Below, in pieces: positions 19,651-28,948 of a stretch of 64,000 nucleotides of DNA. The DNA is taken from NCBI GenBank assembly GCA_031127225.1, contig JARIEV010000004.1, forward strand, positions 1-64,000. Direction: 5' to 3'. Position 1 is the stretch's first letter. The number at the start of each line of letters is the position of its first letter. The notes beneath the pieces were generated by a model. The model ran no database searches. It was not told the origin of the DNA and worked only from the letters and a program-made list of their open reading frames with translations. This stretch comes from Gemmatimonadota bacterium (GTDB taxonomy: Bacteria; Gemmatimonadota; Gemmatimonadetes; Gemmatimonadales; Gemmatimonadaceae). The position numbers were made by a program, and so were the translations under genes.

Positions 19651-20798
19651 CCGCCAGTAACGACATCGTTCGTGTGGGAGTGCTCGGCGCCGGCGCCTGG
19701 GCACAGTTCGCCCATCTGCCGGGATGGAAGCGCGATCCGCGCTGCACGATCGTCGCGATCGCCGATCCCATCGTGGAGCGCGCGCGGGAGTTCGCCGCGC
19801 AGTTCGACATCCCGCATGTGTACGCCACGCACGAAGAGCTCATTGCGCGCACCGACATCGATGTGGTCGATGTGTGCACGCCAAGTGCGACGCACTTTGC
19901 CTTGAGCTGTGCCGCGCTGGAGGCGGGCAAGCATGTGCTGTGCGAAAAGCCGGTGGCGTATGACTTCACCGAAACGCGGCGCGCGGCGGCACTGGCGGCG
20001 AGCAAGGGCCTCAAGACGAAGCTCGGCTTCACGTTCCGCTACAGTCCGGCCATGCGGTACATGAAGGCGCTGATTGATGAGGGATTCATCGGCACGCCCT
20101 TCATCTTCAACGGCTACGAGCAGAACTCGCAGTGGCTCGACCCGCAGACACCGTTGCGTCAGGTCGATCACGAGGCCGACCAGACCGAGATCCACGTGTC
20201 GTCGCTGGAAGGCTACGGCGCCCCGATCATGGACATCGGGCACCTGTTCATGGGCAGTCGCTTCAAGTCGGTGGTGGGCACGATGAAGAACTTCATCCCC
20301 GAGCGCATGGTGCGCGCCACTGGCACGATGATGCGCATGAATATCGACGACGGCGACATATTTATCGGCGAGTTCGACAACGGCGGCATCGGCTCGATTC
20401 AAACGAGCTTCGTGACCGTGGGCAACTATCCCGGCATCGAAGCACGGGTGTACGGCAGCAAGGGCGCGCTGATCTGCCGGCTGGTGGAAGAGAACGGCAT
20501 CTGCGAAACGCTCAAGGGCGCCACCGCCGGCTCGGTGGAATTCAAGGAGATGGAAATCCCAGAGCGCTTCTACCCGGCCGGCGGCAGCGCGCGGGAATCG
20601 TGGCGGTCGCTGTTCTATGCCAATCTCATCAGCTCGTTCATCTCCGAGATCCGCGGCGAGGTTGAAGGCAACGAAGGCAACTTCGAAGACGGAGCGCACG
20701 TGCAGGAACTCATCAACGCCGTCGAGCGGTCGTTCCGCGAGCGGCGCTGGGTGAACATTCCCCTCGACGCGCCGTCCACGGCGGGACCGGCCTCCTGA
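19647..20798 (+). CDS. Gfo/Idh/MocA family oxidoreductase
   Basis: GTG start in a 4-bp overlap; VGVLGAGAWAQFAHLPGWKRDP, HVLCEKPVAYDFTETRRAA. Confidence 0.85.
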   Translation: MTASNDIVRVGVLGAGAWAQFAHLPGWKRDPRCTIVAIADPIVERAREFAAQFDIPHVYATHEELIARTDIDVVDVCTPSATHFALSCAALEAGKHVLCEKPVAYDFTETRRAAALAASKGLKTKLGFTFRYSPAMRYMKALIDEGFIGTPFIFNGYEQNSQWLDPQTPLRQVDHEADQTEIHVSSLEGYGAPIMDIGHLFMGSRFKSVVGTMKNFIPERMVRATGTMMRMNIDDGDIFIGEFDNGGIGSIQTSFVTVGNYPGIEARVYGSKGALICRLVEENGICETLKGATAGSVEFKEMEIPERFYPAGGSARESWRSLFYANLISSFISEIRGEVEGNEGNFEDGAHVQELINAVERSFRERRWVNIPLDAPSTAGPAS

Positions 20799-22480
20799 CC
20801 GCACCCACCGCCTCCCCGCTCGACGCGTTTCTCGCGCACTACTTCGCCCGCCATCCCGTGAACGCCACGTTCACGGGGCTGCACACGCACGACGACCGGC
20901 TCCCCGACTGGACGCGGGCGTCACGCGAGGCCGAGGTGCGCGAACTCAGCGCCCTGCACGCCGCACTGTACGATGTGTTCCCCGCGCGCGATGCAGCGAC
21001 GCTCGCGGATAACACCGAGGCGCTCGACGCCGAGCTGGCGCGCGCGAACATCGACGTGCGCATGCTGGAAACGGACACCCGCTTCTTCCACGATAAGAAC
21101 CCGGCGCTCTGGACTGGCGAGGCGATCTTCAGCATCGTCGGCCTGCTGTTGCGCCCCACAGCGCCGATCGGATCATGCGCCGCGTCGCTCGCGGCGCGGC
21201 TCGACGCGATCCCGCAGTTCCTGAGCGACCTGCCGCTGGCGCTCACGCAGGCCGTCCCGCCGCTGTGGACCGACCGCGCGGTGCGGGAAGCGCGCGTCTT
21301 CGCCGGTTTCCTGCGCAGCGGACTCGCGCGCTGGCTCACCGAGCACGACGTAGACGCCGCGGCGGCCGCCACCGTGCAGACGGCCGCCACCCGCGCGGCT
21401 CTGGCGTTCGACGACACGGTCCGGTGGCTGGAGGCACAGCCGCGCGACGCCGAGGCGTCGTGCGCGATCGGGGCCGAAGCGTACGGCCAACTGCTGCAGC
21501 GCGGACATTGGTGCCATGCGTCCGCGGATGACCTGCTCGGGCGCGTGCTCGCGGCGATGCCGGACGCGCAGGCGCGCTTCCGTGCGTTGGCCACGGAGGT
21601 GGCCGGCAGCCCGGAGGCACTGGGCTCGGCCCTCGCGAACGACCGGCCCACCGAAGAGGCGTACCTGCCCACGTTTACGGCGCAGTTCGACGCCTGTCGC
21701 GCCTTCGCGTTACAGCACGATCTGGTGTCCTGGCCTGACTGGCCGCTGCGCTATGTCGCGATCCCCGGGTGGGCCCGCGACATCGCGCCGCACCTGTATT
21801 TCCTGTTCTACGGCTCGCCGGCGCCGTACGAGACGCGCCCCGAGCATCGGTATCTGGTCACACCGGTGGACGACACCATCGCCCCCGACGAGCGCGCCCG
21901 GCGCCTCGCGGCCTGCAACCACAGCGTGATCACGCTCAATCACGTGGTGCATCACGGCGCGCTGGGACATCACGTGCAGAACGGACACGCCACGCACCGC
22001 AACGCGTCACGCATCGGGCAGATCGCCGCAGTGGACTGCGCCAGCCGCATCGGCATGTTCCTCGGCGGCTCGATGGCCGAAGGATGGGCCTGCTATGCCA
22101 CCGAACTGGCCGACGAACTCGGATTTCTCACCCCGCTCGAACGGGCGGCCGAGCAGCAGAGCCGCGTCCGCATGCTCGCACGCGCCATCGTCGATATCCG
22201 CCTCCATACCGGTGCCTGCACCTTTGCCGAGGCGGTGGCGTACTACGTGCATGAGGTGGGGATGCCGGAAGGCGTGGCCACCGGTGAGGCGACCAAGAAC
22301 TCGATGTTCCCCGGCACCGCCGTGATGTACTGGCTCGGCACGCAGGGCATTCTCGATCTGCGCGAGACACTCCGGGCCCGCGGCGATTTCGTACCGCGGT
22401 CTTTCCACGACGCGCTGCTCAGCCGAGGCTCGATCCCGGTCCTGCTGGCCGCGCAGCTTCTCACGGCTCGCCTCACATGA
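20795..22480 (+). CDS. DUF885 family protein, divergent catalytic motif; probable CTG start
   Basis: Frame stays open upstream of the caller's GTG (20858) and encodes the conserved-looking N-terminus DAFLAHYFARHPVNATFTGLHTHDDRLPDW; CTGA overlaps the upstream stop. HHGALGHH replaces HEAxPGH. Confidence 0.7.
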   Translation: MTAPTASPLDAFLAHYFARHPVNATFTGLHTHDDRLPDWTRASREAEVRELSALHAALYDVFPARDAATLADNTEALDAELARANIDVRMLETDTRFFHDKNPALWTGEAIFSIVGLLLRPTAPIGSCAASLAARLDAIPQFLSDLPLALTQAVPPLWTDRAVREARVFAGFLRSGLARWLTEHDVDAAAAATVQTAATRAALAFDDTVRWLEAQPRDAEASCAIGAEAYGQLLQRGHWCHASADDLLGRVLAAMPDAQARFRALATEVAGSPEALGSALANDRPTEEAYLPTFTAQFDACRAFALQHDLVSWPDWPLRYVAIPGWARDIAPHLYFLFYGSPAPYETRPEHRYLVTPVDDTIAPDERARRLAACNHSVITLNHVVHHGALGHHVQNGHATHRNASRIGQIAAVDCASRIGMFLGGSMAEGWACYATELADELGFLTPLERAAEQQSRVRMLARAIVDIRLHTGACTFAEAVAYYVHEVGMPEGVATGEATKNSMFPGTAVMYWLGTQGILDLRETLRARGDFVPRSFHDALLSRGSIPVLLAAQLLTARLT

Positions 22481-24138
22481 CCATCTCCCCGCGCCCCATG
22501 CGCCGACCCGTCCGACGGTGGCCGCGTGCCTTCACGCGTGGCCCAGCAGGTGCGCTTTCTCTGGCGCTCGCCACGGCGCTGTCCGCCTGCGGCGGCGGCG
22601 GCGACAGCGCCCGCACCGGTCCGTCGAACGAACTGCTCATCGTAGGCTACGACCGTGAGCCCGACACCATGAACCGCTACGCCACGCACATTCTCGAGGA
22701 CATCGAGTCGTGCGTGGTGGAGGGGCTCGTCACCAACGACGAGCAGATGCGCGTGGTCCCGCTGCTGGCCACCGAGATCCCCACCGTGGCCAACGGCGGC
22801 GTGACCGTGCGCCCCGATGGTGGCATGGACGTGACCTGGAAGCTGCGCCCCGGTGTCACTTGGCATGACGGCACGCCGCACACCTCGGCCGACGTGCAGT
22901 TCACCGTGGACGCGATCAACAAGGGTGACTGGAAGCCCGAGAGCGTCGACGGTTTTGACCGGATCTCCTCGGTGGACACGCCGGACTCGCTCACGGCCGT
23001 GGTGCACTACAAGGAAACGTACGCGCCCTACGTGCTGCAATTCGTGCGCGGGACGCTCCCCAAGCACGTGCTCGCCGGACGTGATCTCAACACCGCCAAC
23101 GACTACAACCGCGCACCACTCGGCACCGGCCCGTACACGGTGAAAGAGTGGAAGACCGGCGAATACATCCTGCTCGAACGCTCCGCGACCTACTGGCGCG
23201 GCACACCCAAGATCAAGCAGCTGCTCTTCCGGTTCCTCACCAACACCACCACCCGCATCAACCTGCTCAAGTCGGGCGAAGTGCACATGGTGGCGCTGGT
23301 GGCGTGGGATAAAGTGCGCGAACTCACCGGTGTGTCGGGGCTCCGCCTGAACCGCGTCGTGGGCAACGGCTACGAGCACGTCACGCTCAATCAGCGGCAC
23401 TTCCCCGCCTTTGCCGACGTACGCGTCCGGCAGGCGCTCGCGCATGCCGTAGACCGCGATCTGCTGGTCCGCACTATTCTCGACGGACAGGTGGAAGTGG
23501 TGAACGGCCCGATTCAGCCGCTTTCACCCGCGTATGAGCCCAAGGTGGCCACCTATGCGTTCGACCCGGCCAAGGCGCGCGCGCTGCTGGACGAGGCCGG
23601 GTGGGTGCCGGGCCTCGACGGGATCCGCGTGAAGAACGGCACCCGGCTCGCCTTCACGCTCATCACGCAATCGGGCTTCGCCATCCGCGAGAACGTGTCA
23701 CAGGCGCTTGAGCAGGCCTTCAAGGCCGTCGGCGTGGGCATGACCGTCAAGTTGCTCGACGGCACCACCATCAGCAGCGTCTGGTTTGCCGGGGACTTCG
23801 ACGCCATGCTGCATTGGTGGCAGATGGGAGCCGACCCCGAGCTCACGCTCTTCTTCGCCGGCGATCGCACGCCACCGGCCGGACGCAACATCAATTTCGT
23901 GAACGACACCGCGCTCACCGCGCTGCTGTACCGCGCCGACCGCACCGCCGACGTGGAGCAGCGCAATACGCTGCTGCGCGACGCGCAGCGACGCATCGCC
24001 GCGCTCGCACCGGAAATCGTGCTGTACAACACGGCGAAAATCGATGTCGTGCCGGCCACGCTGTCGGGCTTCACCGGCAACCCCACCAACGCCGGGCCCT
24101 TCTGGAACGTGCACGCGTGGGAGATCACCACCAAGTGA
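22477..24138 (+). CDS. Peptide/opine-type ABC transporter substrate-binding lipoprotein (SBP_bac_5)
   Basis: LSACGGGG lipobox; TWKLRPGVTWHDGTPHTSADVQFT; ATGA overlap with the upstream gene. Confidence 0.9.
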   Translation: MTISPRPMRRPVRRWPRAFTRGPAGALSLALATALSACGGGGDSARTGPSNELLIVGYDREPDTMNRYATHILEDIESCVVEGLVTNDEQMRVVPLLATEIPTVANGGVTVRPDGGMDVTWKLRPGVTWHDGTPHTSADVQFTVDAINKGDWKPESVDGFDRISSVDTPDSLTAVVHYKETYAPYVLQFVRGTLPKHVLAGRDLNTANDYNRAPLGTGPYTVKEWKTGEYILLERSATYWRGTPKIKQLLFRFLTNTTTRINLLKSGEVHMVALVAWDKVRELTGVSGLRLNRVVGNGYEHVTLNQRHFPAFADVRVRQALAHAVDRDLLVRTILDGQVEVVNGPIQPLSPAYEPKVATYAFDPAKARALLDEAGWVPGLDGIRVKNGTRLAFTLITQSGFAIRENVSQALEQAFKAVGVGMTVKLLDGTTISSVWFAGDFDAMLHWWQMGADPELTLFFAGDRTPPAGRNINFVNDTALTALLYRADRTADVEQRNTLLRDAQRRIAALAPEIVLYNTAKIDVVPATLSGFTGNPTNAGPFWNVHAWEITTK

Positions 24139-24148
24139 CACACGCGCC

Positions 24149-25099
24149 GTGATCGGCAGGCTCATCGCCCGCCGGATCGTGCAGAGCGTGCCGCTGCTGG
24201 TGCTGATCTCGCTGCTGGTGTTTGCCCTGCTGCAGGCCGTGCCGGGTGGGCCGCTGGCCGCATATCTCGAAAACCCCAACGTGCGGCCGGAAGACATCGC
24301 CCGCCTGCGGGCCTCGCTTGGCCTCGACCGTCCGTTGTCCGCGCAGTACCTGTCGTGGCTCGCCGCGTTCGTGCGCGGCGACTGGGGCTACAGCATCGCC
24401 GACGGGCGCCCGGTGCTCACGCGCATGCTCGAGCGCGTGCCGGCAACGCTGGAACTCGTGGGGATCTCCACCCTGCTCGCCCTCGCGCTCGCGGTGCCGG
24501 TGGGCGTGTTCGCGGCGGTGCACCGCACGTTCGACCGCCTGTCGTCATTCGTGGCGATCGCGGGCATCTCGCTGCCCGTGTTCTGGTTTGGGTTGCTGCT
24601 GCAGCTTGTTTTCGCGGTCGCGCTGGGATGGCTGCCGTCGTCCGGGCGGAGTTCGTTCGGTGCCGCGTCGCTGGGCGATCGCGTGGCGCATCTGGTGCTC
24701 CCCGCTGTGGTGCTGGCGGCCGTACAATCGGCGGCGTGGTCACGGTATCTGCGGCGCGCCATGCGCGAAACGATCGGCCGGCCGTTCATGAATGCCGCGC
24801 GCGTGCGCGGCGTCTCCGAGCGCGGGGTGCTGCTCCGCCACGCGCTCCCCAACGCCCTCGGCCCGTTCATCACCGTGGTGCTGCTCGACGCGGCCATGAT
24901 GGCCTCCGGCGCGGTGGTCACTGAAAGCGTGTTCGCGTGGCCGGGCGTGGGCAGCCTGTTCACCGAAGCGCTGGTGAAACGCGACTACCCTGTGCTGATG
25001 GCCTTCCTCTTGTGCGGTGCCGTCGCCGTGATGGTGCTCAACCTCCTCGCGGACATCGCCGTGCGCACCATCGACCCGCGCACCCGGAGTACCGCATGA
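24149..25099 (+). CDS. ABC transporter permease, DppB-like
   Basis: GTG start VIGRLIARRIVQSVPLLVLISLLVFALLQAVPGGP; GDWGYSIADGRPVLTRMLERVPATLEL. Confidence 0.9.
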   Translation: MIGRLIARRIVQSVPLLVLISLLVFALLQAVPGGPLAAYLENPNVRPEDIARLRASLGLDRPLSAQYLSWLAAFVRGDWGYSIADGRPVLTRMLERVPATLELVGISTLLALALAVPVGVFAAVHRTFDRLSSFVAIAGISLPVFWFGLLLQLVFAVALGWLPSSGRSSFGAASLGDRVAHLVLPAVVLAAVQSAAWSRYLRRAMRETIGRPFMNAARVRGVSERGVLLRHALPNALGPFITVVLLDAAMMASGAVVTESVFAWPGVGSLFTEALVKRDYPVLMAFLLCGAVAVMVLNLLADIAVRTIDPRTRSTA

Positions 25100-25902
25100 C
25101 ATCCGGACCGCGCGGCGGACTTCTCTTTCTCGGCGCGCTCGTCGTCGCCTCGCTGCTGGCACCCGCGCTGGCCCCGTTCGCCGCCGACGCGCTCGATCTC
25201 GCGAACCGGCGTGCCGCGCCGAGTCTCCTGCACTGGTTCGGCACCGACGAACTCGGACGCGACGTCCTCACGCGCGTGCTGATCGGCGCGCGCGTATCGC
25301 TGGCCATCGGCGTGGGCTCCGCGCTCATGAGCGCGGCCATCGGCGTGGCGGTGGGTGCGGTGGCCGGCTACGCCGGCCGGTGGATCGACGACGCCCTCAT
25401 GCGCGCCACCGACGCCATGCTGGCCATTCCACGGCTGCCACTGCTGATGCTCGGTGCGGCCGTGCTACAGCCCGGCGTCCCCATGCTGATCCTGCTGGTG
25501 GCGGCCGCCGGCTGGATGGAAACCGCCCGCGTGGTCCGCGCCGAGGTGCAGTCGCTGTCGTCGCTCGACTTCGTGCAGGCCGCGCGGGCCATCGGCGCCA
25601 ATCCGATGGGTGTCATCGTGCGCCACATCATCCCGGGCATCATCCCCGCCGCGACGGTCGCCACCACGCTCGCGATCGGACGCGGCATCCTGCTGGAAAG
25701 CACCATGAGCTTCTTTGGCGTGGGCGTGCAACCGCCCACCGCCAGCTGGGGCAACATGCTGTATCAGGCGCAGACCACCATGACGAGCGAACCGTGGCTC
25801 GCGATCTTCCCGGGACTCTTCATCTTCGCCACCGTGCTCGCCTGCAACGTCGTCGGTGATGCCATCGGCGCGTCCCCCACTCACCGCCCGTCCGCCCGAT
25901 GA
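25096..25902 (+). CDS. ABC transporter permease, DppC-like
   Basis: HWFGTDELGRDVLTRVLIGARVSLAIG; ATGA overlap with the upstream gene. Confidence 0.9.
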   Translation: MTSGPRGGLLFLGALVVASLLAPALAPFAADALDLANRRAAPSLLHWFGTDELGRDVLTRVLIGARVSLAIGVGSALMSAAIGVAVGAVAGYAGRWIDDALMRATDAMLAIPRLPLLMLGAAVLQPGVPMLILLVAAAGWMETARVVRAEVQSLSSLDFVQAARAIGANPMGVIVRHIIPGIIPAATVATTLAIGRGILLESTMSFFGVGVQPPTASWGNMLYQAQTTMTSEPWLAIFPGLFIFATVLACNVVGDAIGASPTHRPSAR

Positions 25903-26852
25903 CCTTCCCCCTCCCCTTTGCGCCGCGGTGCATCATGATCGGCGCCAACGCGCATGTGGCCATCGCCGACGCGATCCGTGCGCGACGCCCCGATCTCGAC
26001 GTGCGTGGCACGGTTTTCACGGAGGTCACGGCGGACGATCTCGCGTGGGCCGAGGCGTACATCGGCTTCAAGCGCCCGCCGTCGGTTTCAGACATGGGCA
26101 ACGTGCGCTGGATTCAGTGCACCGGCGCCGGCGTCGATTCGTGGGTGGCGTCCGATCTCGATCCGTCCATCCTGCTCACGCGCAGCCCCGAGTCGTTCGG
26201 CCCCATGATCGCCGAGTGGGCGGTGTCGCGGATCTTCGCGATTCAGTTGCAGGTGCTGGAGTTGGCCGAGGCGCAGCGCGAGAGACGTTGGGCGCCGCGT
26301 GACATCGCGCGCGTGGCGGGCACGCGGGCCCTCGTGGTGGGCACCGGAGACATCGGCCGCGCCGTCGCGTCGTCGCTGCACGCCTTGGGCGTGCACGTCA
26401 CTGGCGTGTCGCGCAGCGGAACGGCAGCAGGCGCCGCCTTCAGTGCCGTGCACCCGTCGAGCGAACTCGCGAATCTGGTCGGTGACGCCGACTGGATCGT
26501 GGTCGCCGTGCCCGATACCCCGGCCTCTCGCGGTCTCATTTCGCGCGACGTGCTGTCGCGCTGTCAGGGCGCCGTGCTGCTGAACGCCGGCCGTGGCTCG
26601 GTCGTCGAGGAAACCGCGCTGCCCGAAGCGCTCGACAACGGCTGGCTGCGCGGCGCGGCGCTCGATGTGTTCGCCACCGAGCCGCTGCCGGCCACCTCGC
26701 CGCTCTGGAGCGACCCACGCGTGATGGTGTCGCCGCACATCTCCGGGCTCACCACCATCGACGGCGCCGCGCATGGCTTTCTGGAGTGTCTCGAGTCACT
26801 CGAGCGTGGGGAGTTGCCGAAGTGGGTGGTCGACCGCACGCGCGGCTACTGA
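25899..26852 (+). CDS. D-isomer-specific 2-hydroxyacid dehydrogenase
   Basis: VVGTGDIGRAVASSLHALGVHVTGVSRSG; LLNAGRGSVVEETALPEAL; ATGA overlap. Confidence 0.85.
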   Translation: MTFPLPFAPRCIMIGANAHVAIADAIRARRPDLDVRGTVFTEVTADDLAWAEAYIGFKRPPSVSDMGNVRWIQCTGAGVDSWVASDLDPSILLTRSPESFGPMIAEWAVSRIFAIQLQVLELAEAQRERRWAPRDIARVAGTRALVVGTGDIGRAVASSLHALGVHVTGVSRSGTAAGAAFSAVHPSSELANLVGDADWIVVAVPDTPASRGLISRDVLSRCQGAVLLNAGRGSVVEETALPEALDNGWLRGAALDVFATEPLPATSPLWSDPRVMVSPHISGLTTIDGAAHGFLECLESLERGELPKWVVDRTRGY

Positions 26853-26868
26853 GGCGCCGAATCGCCCG

Positions 26869-27852
26869 CTAATCGCGAATCCGCACCGCGCGCTGCCGCT
26901 CCCGGTTCACCTCAAGCTGCAGCACGTCGGGGCGCGCGTAGTGCCCCATTGCATCGAAGTTCTGCCGCTCTTCGCGCACTCGCACATGGTGCACGTCGGC
27001 GGCAATGATGCGCTCCTCGTGCGCAACCGGCGCCACCAGCCACACGGCATCGGGACCCGCTATACAGGTGCCACCCTCGCCCATCACCTCGGGCAGCACG
27101 CGCTGCAGCAGCGCGAAGTGCGGCGTCTGCTCCGGCACCTGATCGCGTCGCAGTAGCCCCGCCACCGACATCACGTACGACCGGCCCTCGCGCGCCATGA
27201 AGCGCGTGATCTCCTCCGTATTGCGCACGCTCCCCGGCCACACCGCGACGTGCAGATCTTCCCCCTGCCCATACAGACTGGCGCGCGCGAGCGGCATCCA
27301 GTTCTCCCAGCAATTGAGCGCCCCCAGTGTGAACGCACCCACGCGGTGCGTGCGCAGCCCATGGCCGTCGCCAGGTGACCAGGTGAGTCGCTCTTCGTAG
27401 GTCGGCATCAGTTTGCGATGCACCGTCACCACCGCACCACTGGCGTCGATCGTGACCACGCTGGCGTACACGCTGTGCCCGCCCCGGTCGAGCGGGCGCT
27501 CGATGATGCCCAGCACCACCGTGATCGCCCGGGCCTTCGCGGCCGCGCACACGTCGTCCAGATGCCCCGCCTCGATCTGCACCGCCTGATCGAGGTAGTG
27601 CGCGTGCAGCGCCTTCTGCACCGACGAATCGAAGCGCGCGCCGTCGGTCCACTCGATCCACCACGGATAGCCGGGCACGAACGCTTCAGGAAAGGCCAGC
27701 AGCTGCACCCCATCGTCGGCCGCGGCGTGAATGCCAGCGATCACCTTCACCAGCGTGGCGGCACGGTCCAGCCAAACGGGCGCCATCTGCGCGCCGGCGA
27801 TACGAAGAGAATCGGAAGTCATGACGAAGTCGGTGGGAAACGAATGCGGCAT
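26869..27852 (-). CDS. Carbon-nitrogen hydrolase (nitrilase-like)
   Basis: VQLLAFPEAFVPGYPWWIEW, LMPTYEERLTWSPGDG, LGALNCWENWMPLAR. Start at ATG 27852 (MPHSFPTDFV) supported by coding-type conservation in the scar at 31204-31275. Confidence 0.85.
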   Translation of the reverse strand: MPHSFPTDFVMTSDSLRIAGAQMAPVWLDRAATLVKVIAGIHAAADDGVQLLAFPEAFVPGYPWWIEWTDGARFDSSVQKALHAHYLDQAVQIEAGHLDDVCAAAKARAITVVLGIIERPLDRGGHSVYASVVTIDASGAVVTVHRKLMPTYEERLTWSPGDGHGLRTHRVGAFTLGALNCWENWMPLARASLYGQGEDLHVAVWPGSVRNTEEITRFMAREGRSYVMSVAGLLRRDQVPEQTPHFALLQRVLPEVMGEGGTCIAGPDAVWLVAPVAHEERIIAADVHHVRVREERQNFDAMGHYARPDVLQLEVNRERQRAVRIRD

Positions 27853-27936
27853 AACGCTGGCTTCTGCAGCGCGCTTCCGATTATACCCGACTGCAGCACG
27901 CATCGTGACGCCGGCGCCATTCACACGCTGACGGGT

Positions 27937-28060
27937 GAGCACGATCTCGCCGCCGGCATGCTCAGCTGGTCGCACTCCGGATTTCACGTGCACACCGCCG
28001 TGTGGGAGGACCCCTTCGGCTCCCCGAGGACGATCGCGCCTTTGCCACCCGCCAGTCGGT
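27937..28060 (+). pseudogene. Frameshifted remnant of an IS91-type (Y2) transposase
   Basis: MLSWSHSGFHVHTAVWEDP then, in another frame, PEDDRAFATRQSVLTRVAQY; the LLSWxHSGFxVH pattern is typical of IS91-like transposases (recalled, not searched). Confidence 0.5.
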
Positions 28061-28273
28061 GCTCACGCGGGTCGCACAATACCGGTCAACGACTCCGGTC
28101 AACGACGCGGACCCCTTGAAAGAAAAAATTGCCGTGAATCGCGCGGTTCACCCCCATGCGTAGAAACGACCCGGTGCGCAATCGCGCGGTACCGCACTTG
28201 ACCGAGGGGCATCGCATCATGAGCGGGACAGCGATCCCGCGCTGCCGCATGACCCTCCGCCCACGCGTTGACA

Positions 28274-28435
28274 GTGTATTTACGGCGTAGTACCTTTTCC
28301 TTCGCGTTCAAGTGGGACCCTGACAAAGCTGCTTCGAACGCGACCAAACACGGGATCGACTTCCGTGAGATCTCTGCCCGTTACGCCAGCCGCGAGGAGC
28401 GACGACGCTATGCACAAACGCCGCGAGGCGGGTAA
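28274..28435 (+). pseudogene. brnT: brnT toxin with an internal in-frame deletion
   Basis: FKWDPDKAASNATKHGIDFRE (BrnT N-terminus) runs directly into ISARYASREERRRYAQ (BrnT C-terminus); the middle is missing. No ATG start. Confidence 0.7.
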
Positions 28436-28823
28436 GTCCAAGATCGTACGGGTGCGGGCCGATCTGGCCACGCCGCGTTCGCGCAAGACCGCGCGCAACA
28501 CCGTGCCCAGTGACGCAGAGATCGAGCAGCGGGCAGCGAACGATCCCGACAACCCGGCACTGACCGCCGCGCAGCTTGCGTCGATGCACCTCTTGCGCGA
28601 CGCACCGCCCAAAGTGTTGTTGAGTCTGCGCGTCGATGCCCACGTGCTGGCCGCCTATCGCCGCAGTGGGAAAGGGTGGCAAACGCGGATGAACGAGGTG
28701 CTGGCAGCGGCGATCACCACGAGTGAGCCGAGTGTGTCCGCGGTCGTTGATGACATCGAAGCGTCGGCACGACGCACGCTGGCCCTTGCACAGCAGTTGC
28801 GGCAGCGCCGCGGGGACAGCTGA
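28410..28823 (+). CDS. brnA: BrnA-type antitoxin
   Basis: DAEIEQRAANDPDNPALTAAQLASM ... KVLLSLRVDAHVLAAYRRSGKGWQTRMNEVLAAAI. Confidence 0.7.
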   Translation: MHKRREAGKSKIVRVRADLATPRSRKTARNTVPSDAEIEQRAANDPDNPALTAAQLASMHLLRDAPPKVLLSLRVDAHVLAAYRRSGKGWQTRMNEVLAAAITTSEPSVSAVVDDIEASARRTLALAQQLRQRRGDS

Positions 28824-28948
28824 CGGTTCGCCGTCGCGGTCGTGCAGACGCTCGCGGCCATGGTGGGCGCGATGCGCACCAAGAGCACCAGCTCGCGATC
28901 GAAACGCTCCGACCACAGGTGATAACGATCGGCAACTGGCGCTGCGCC

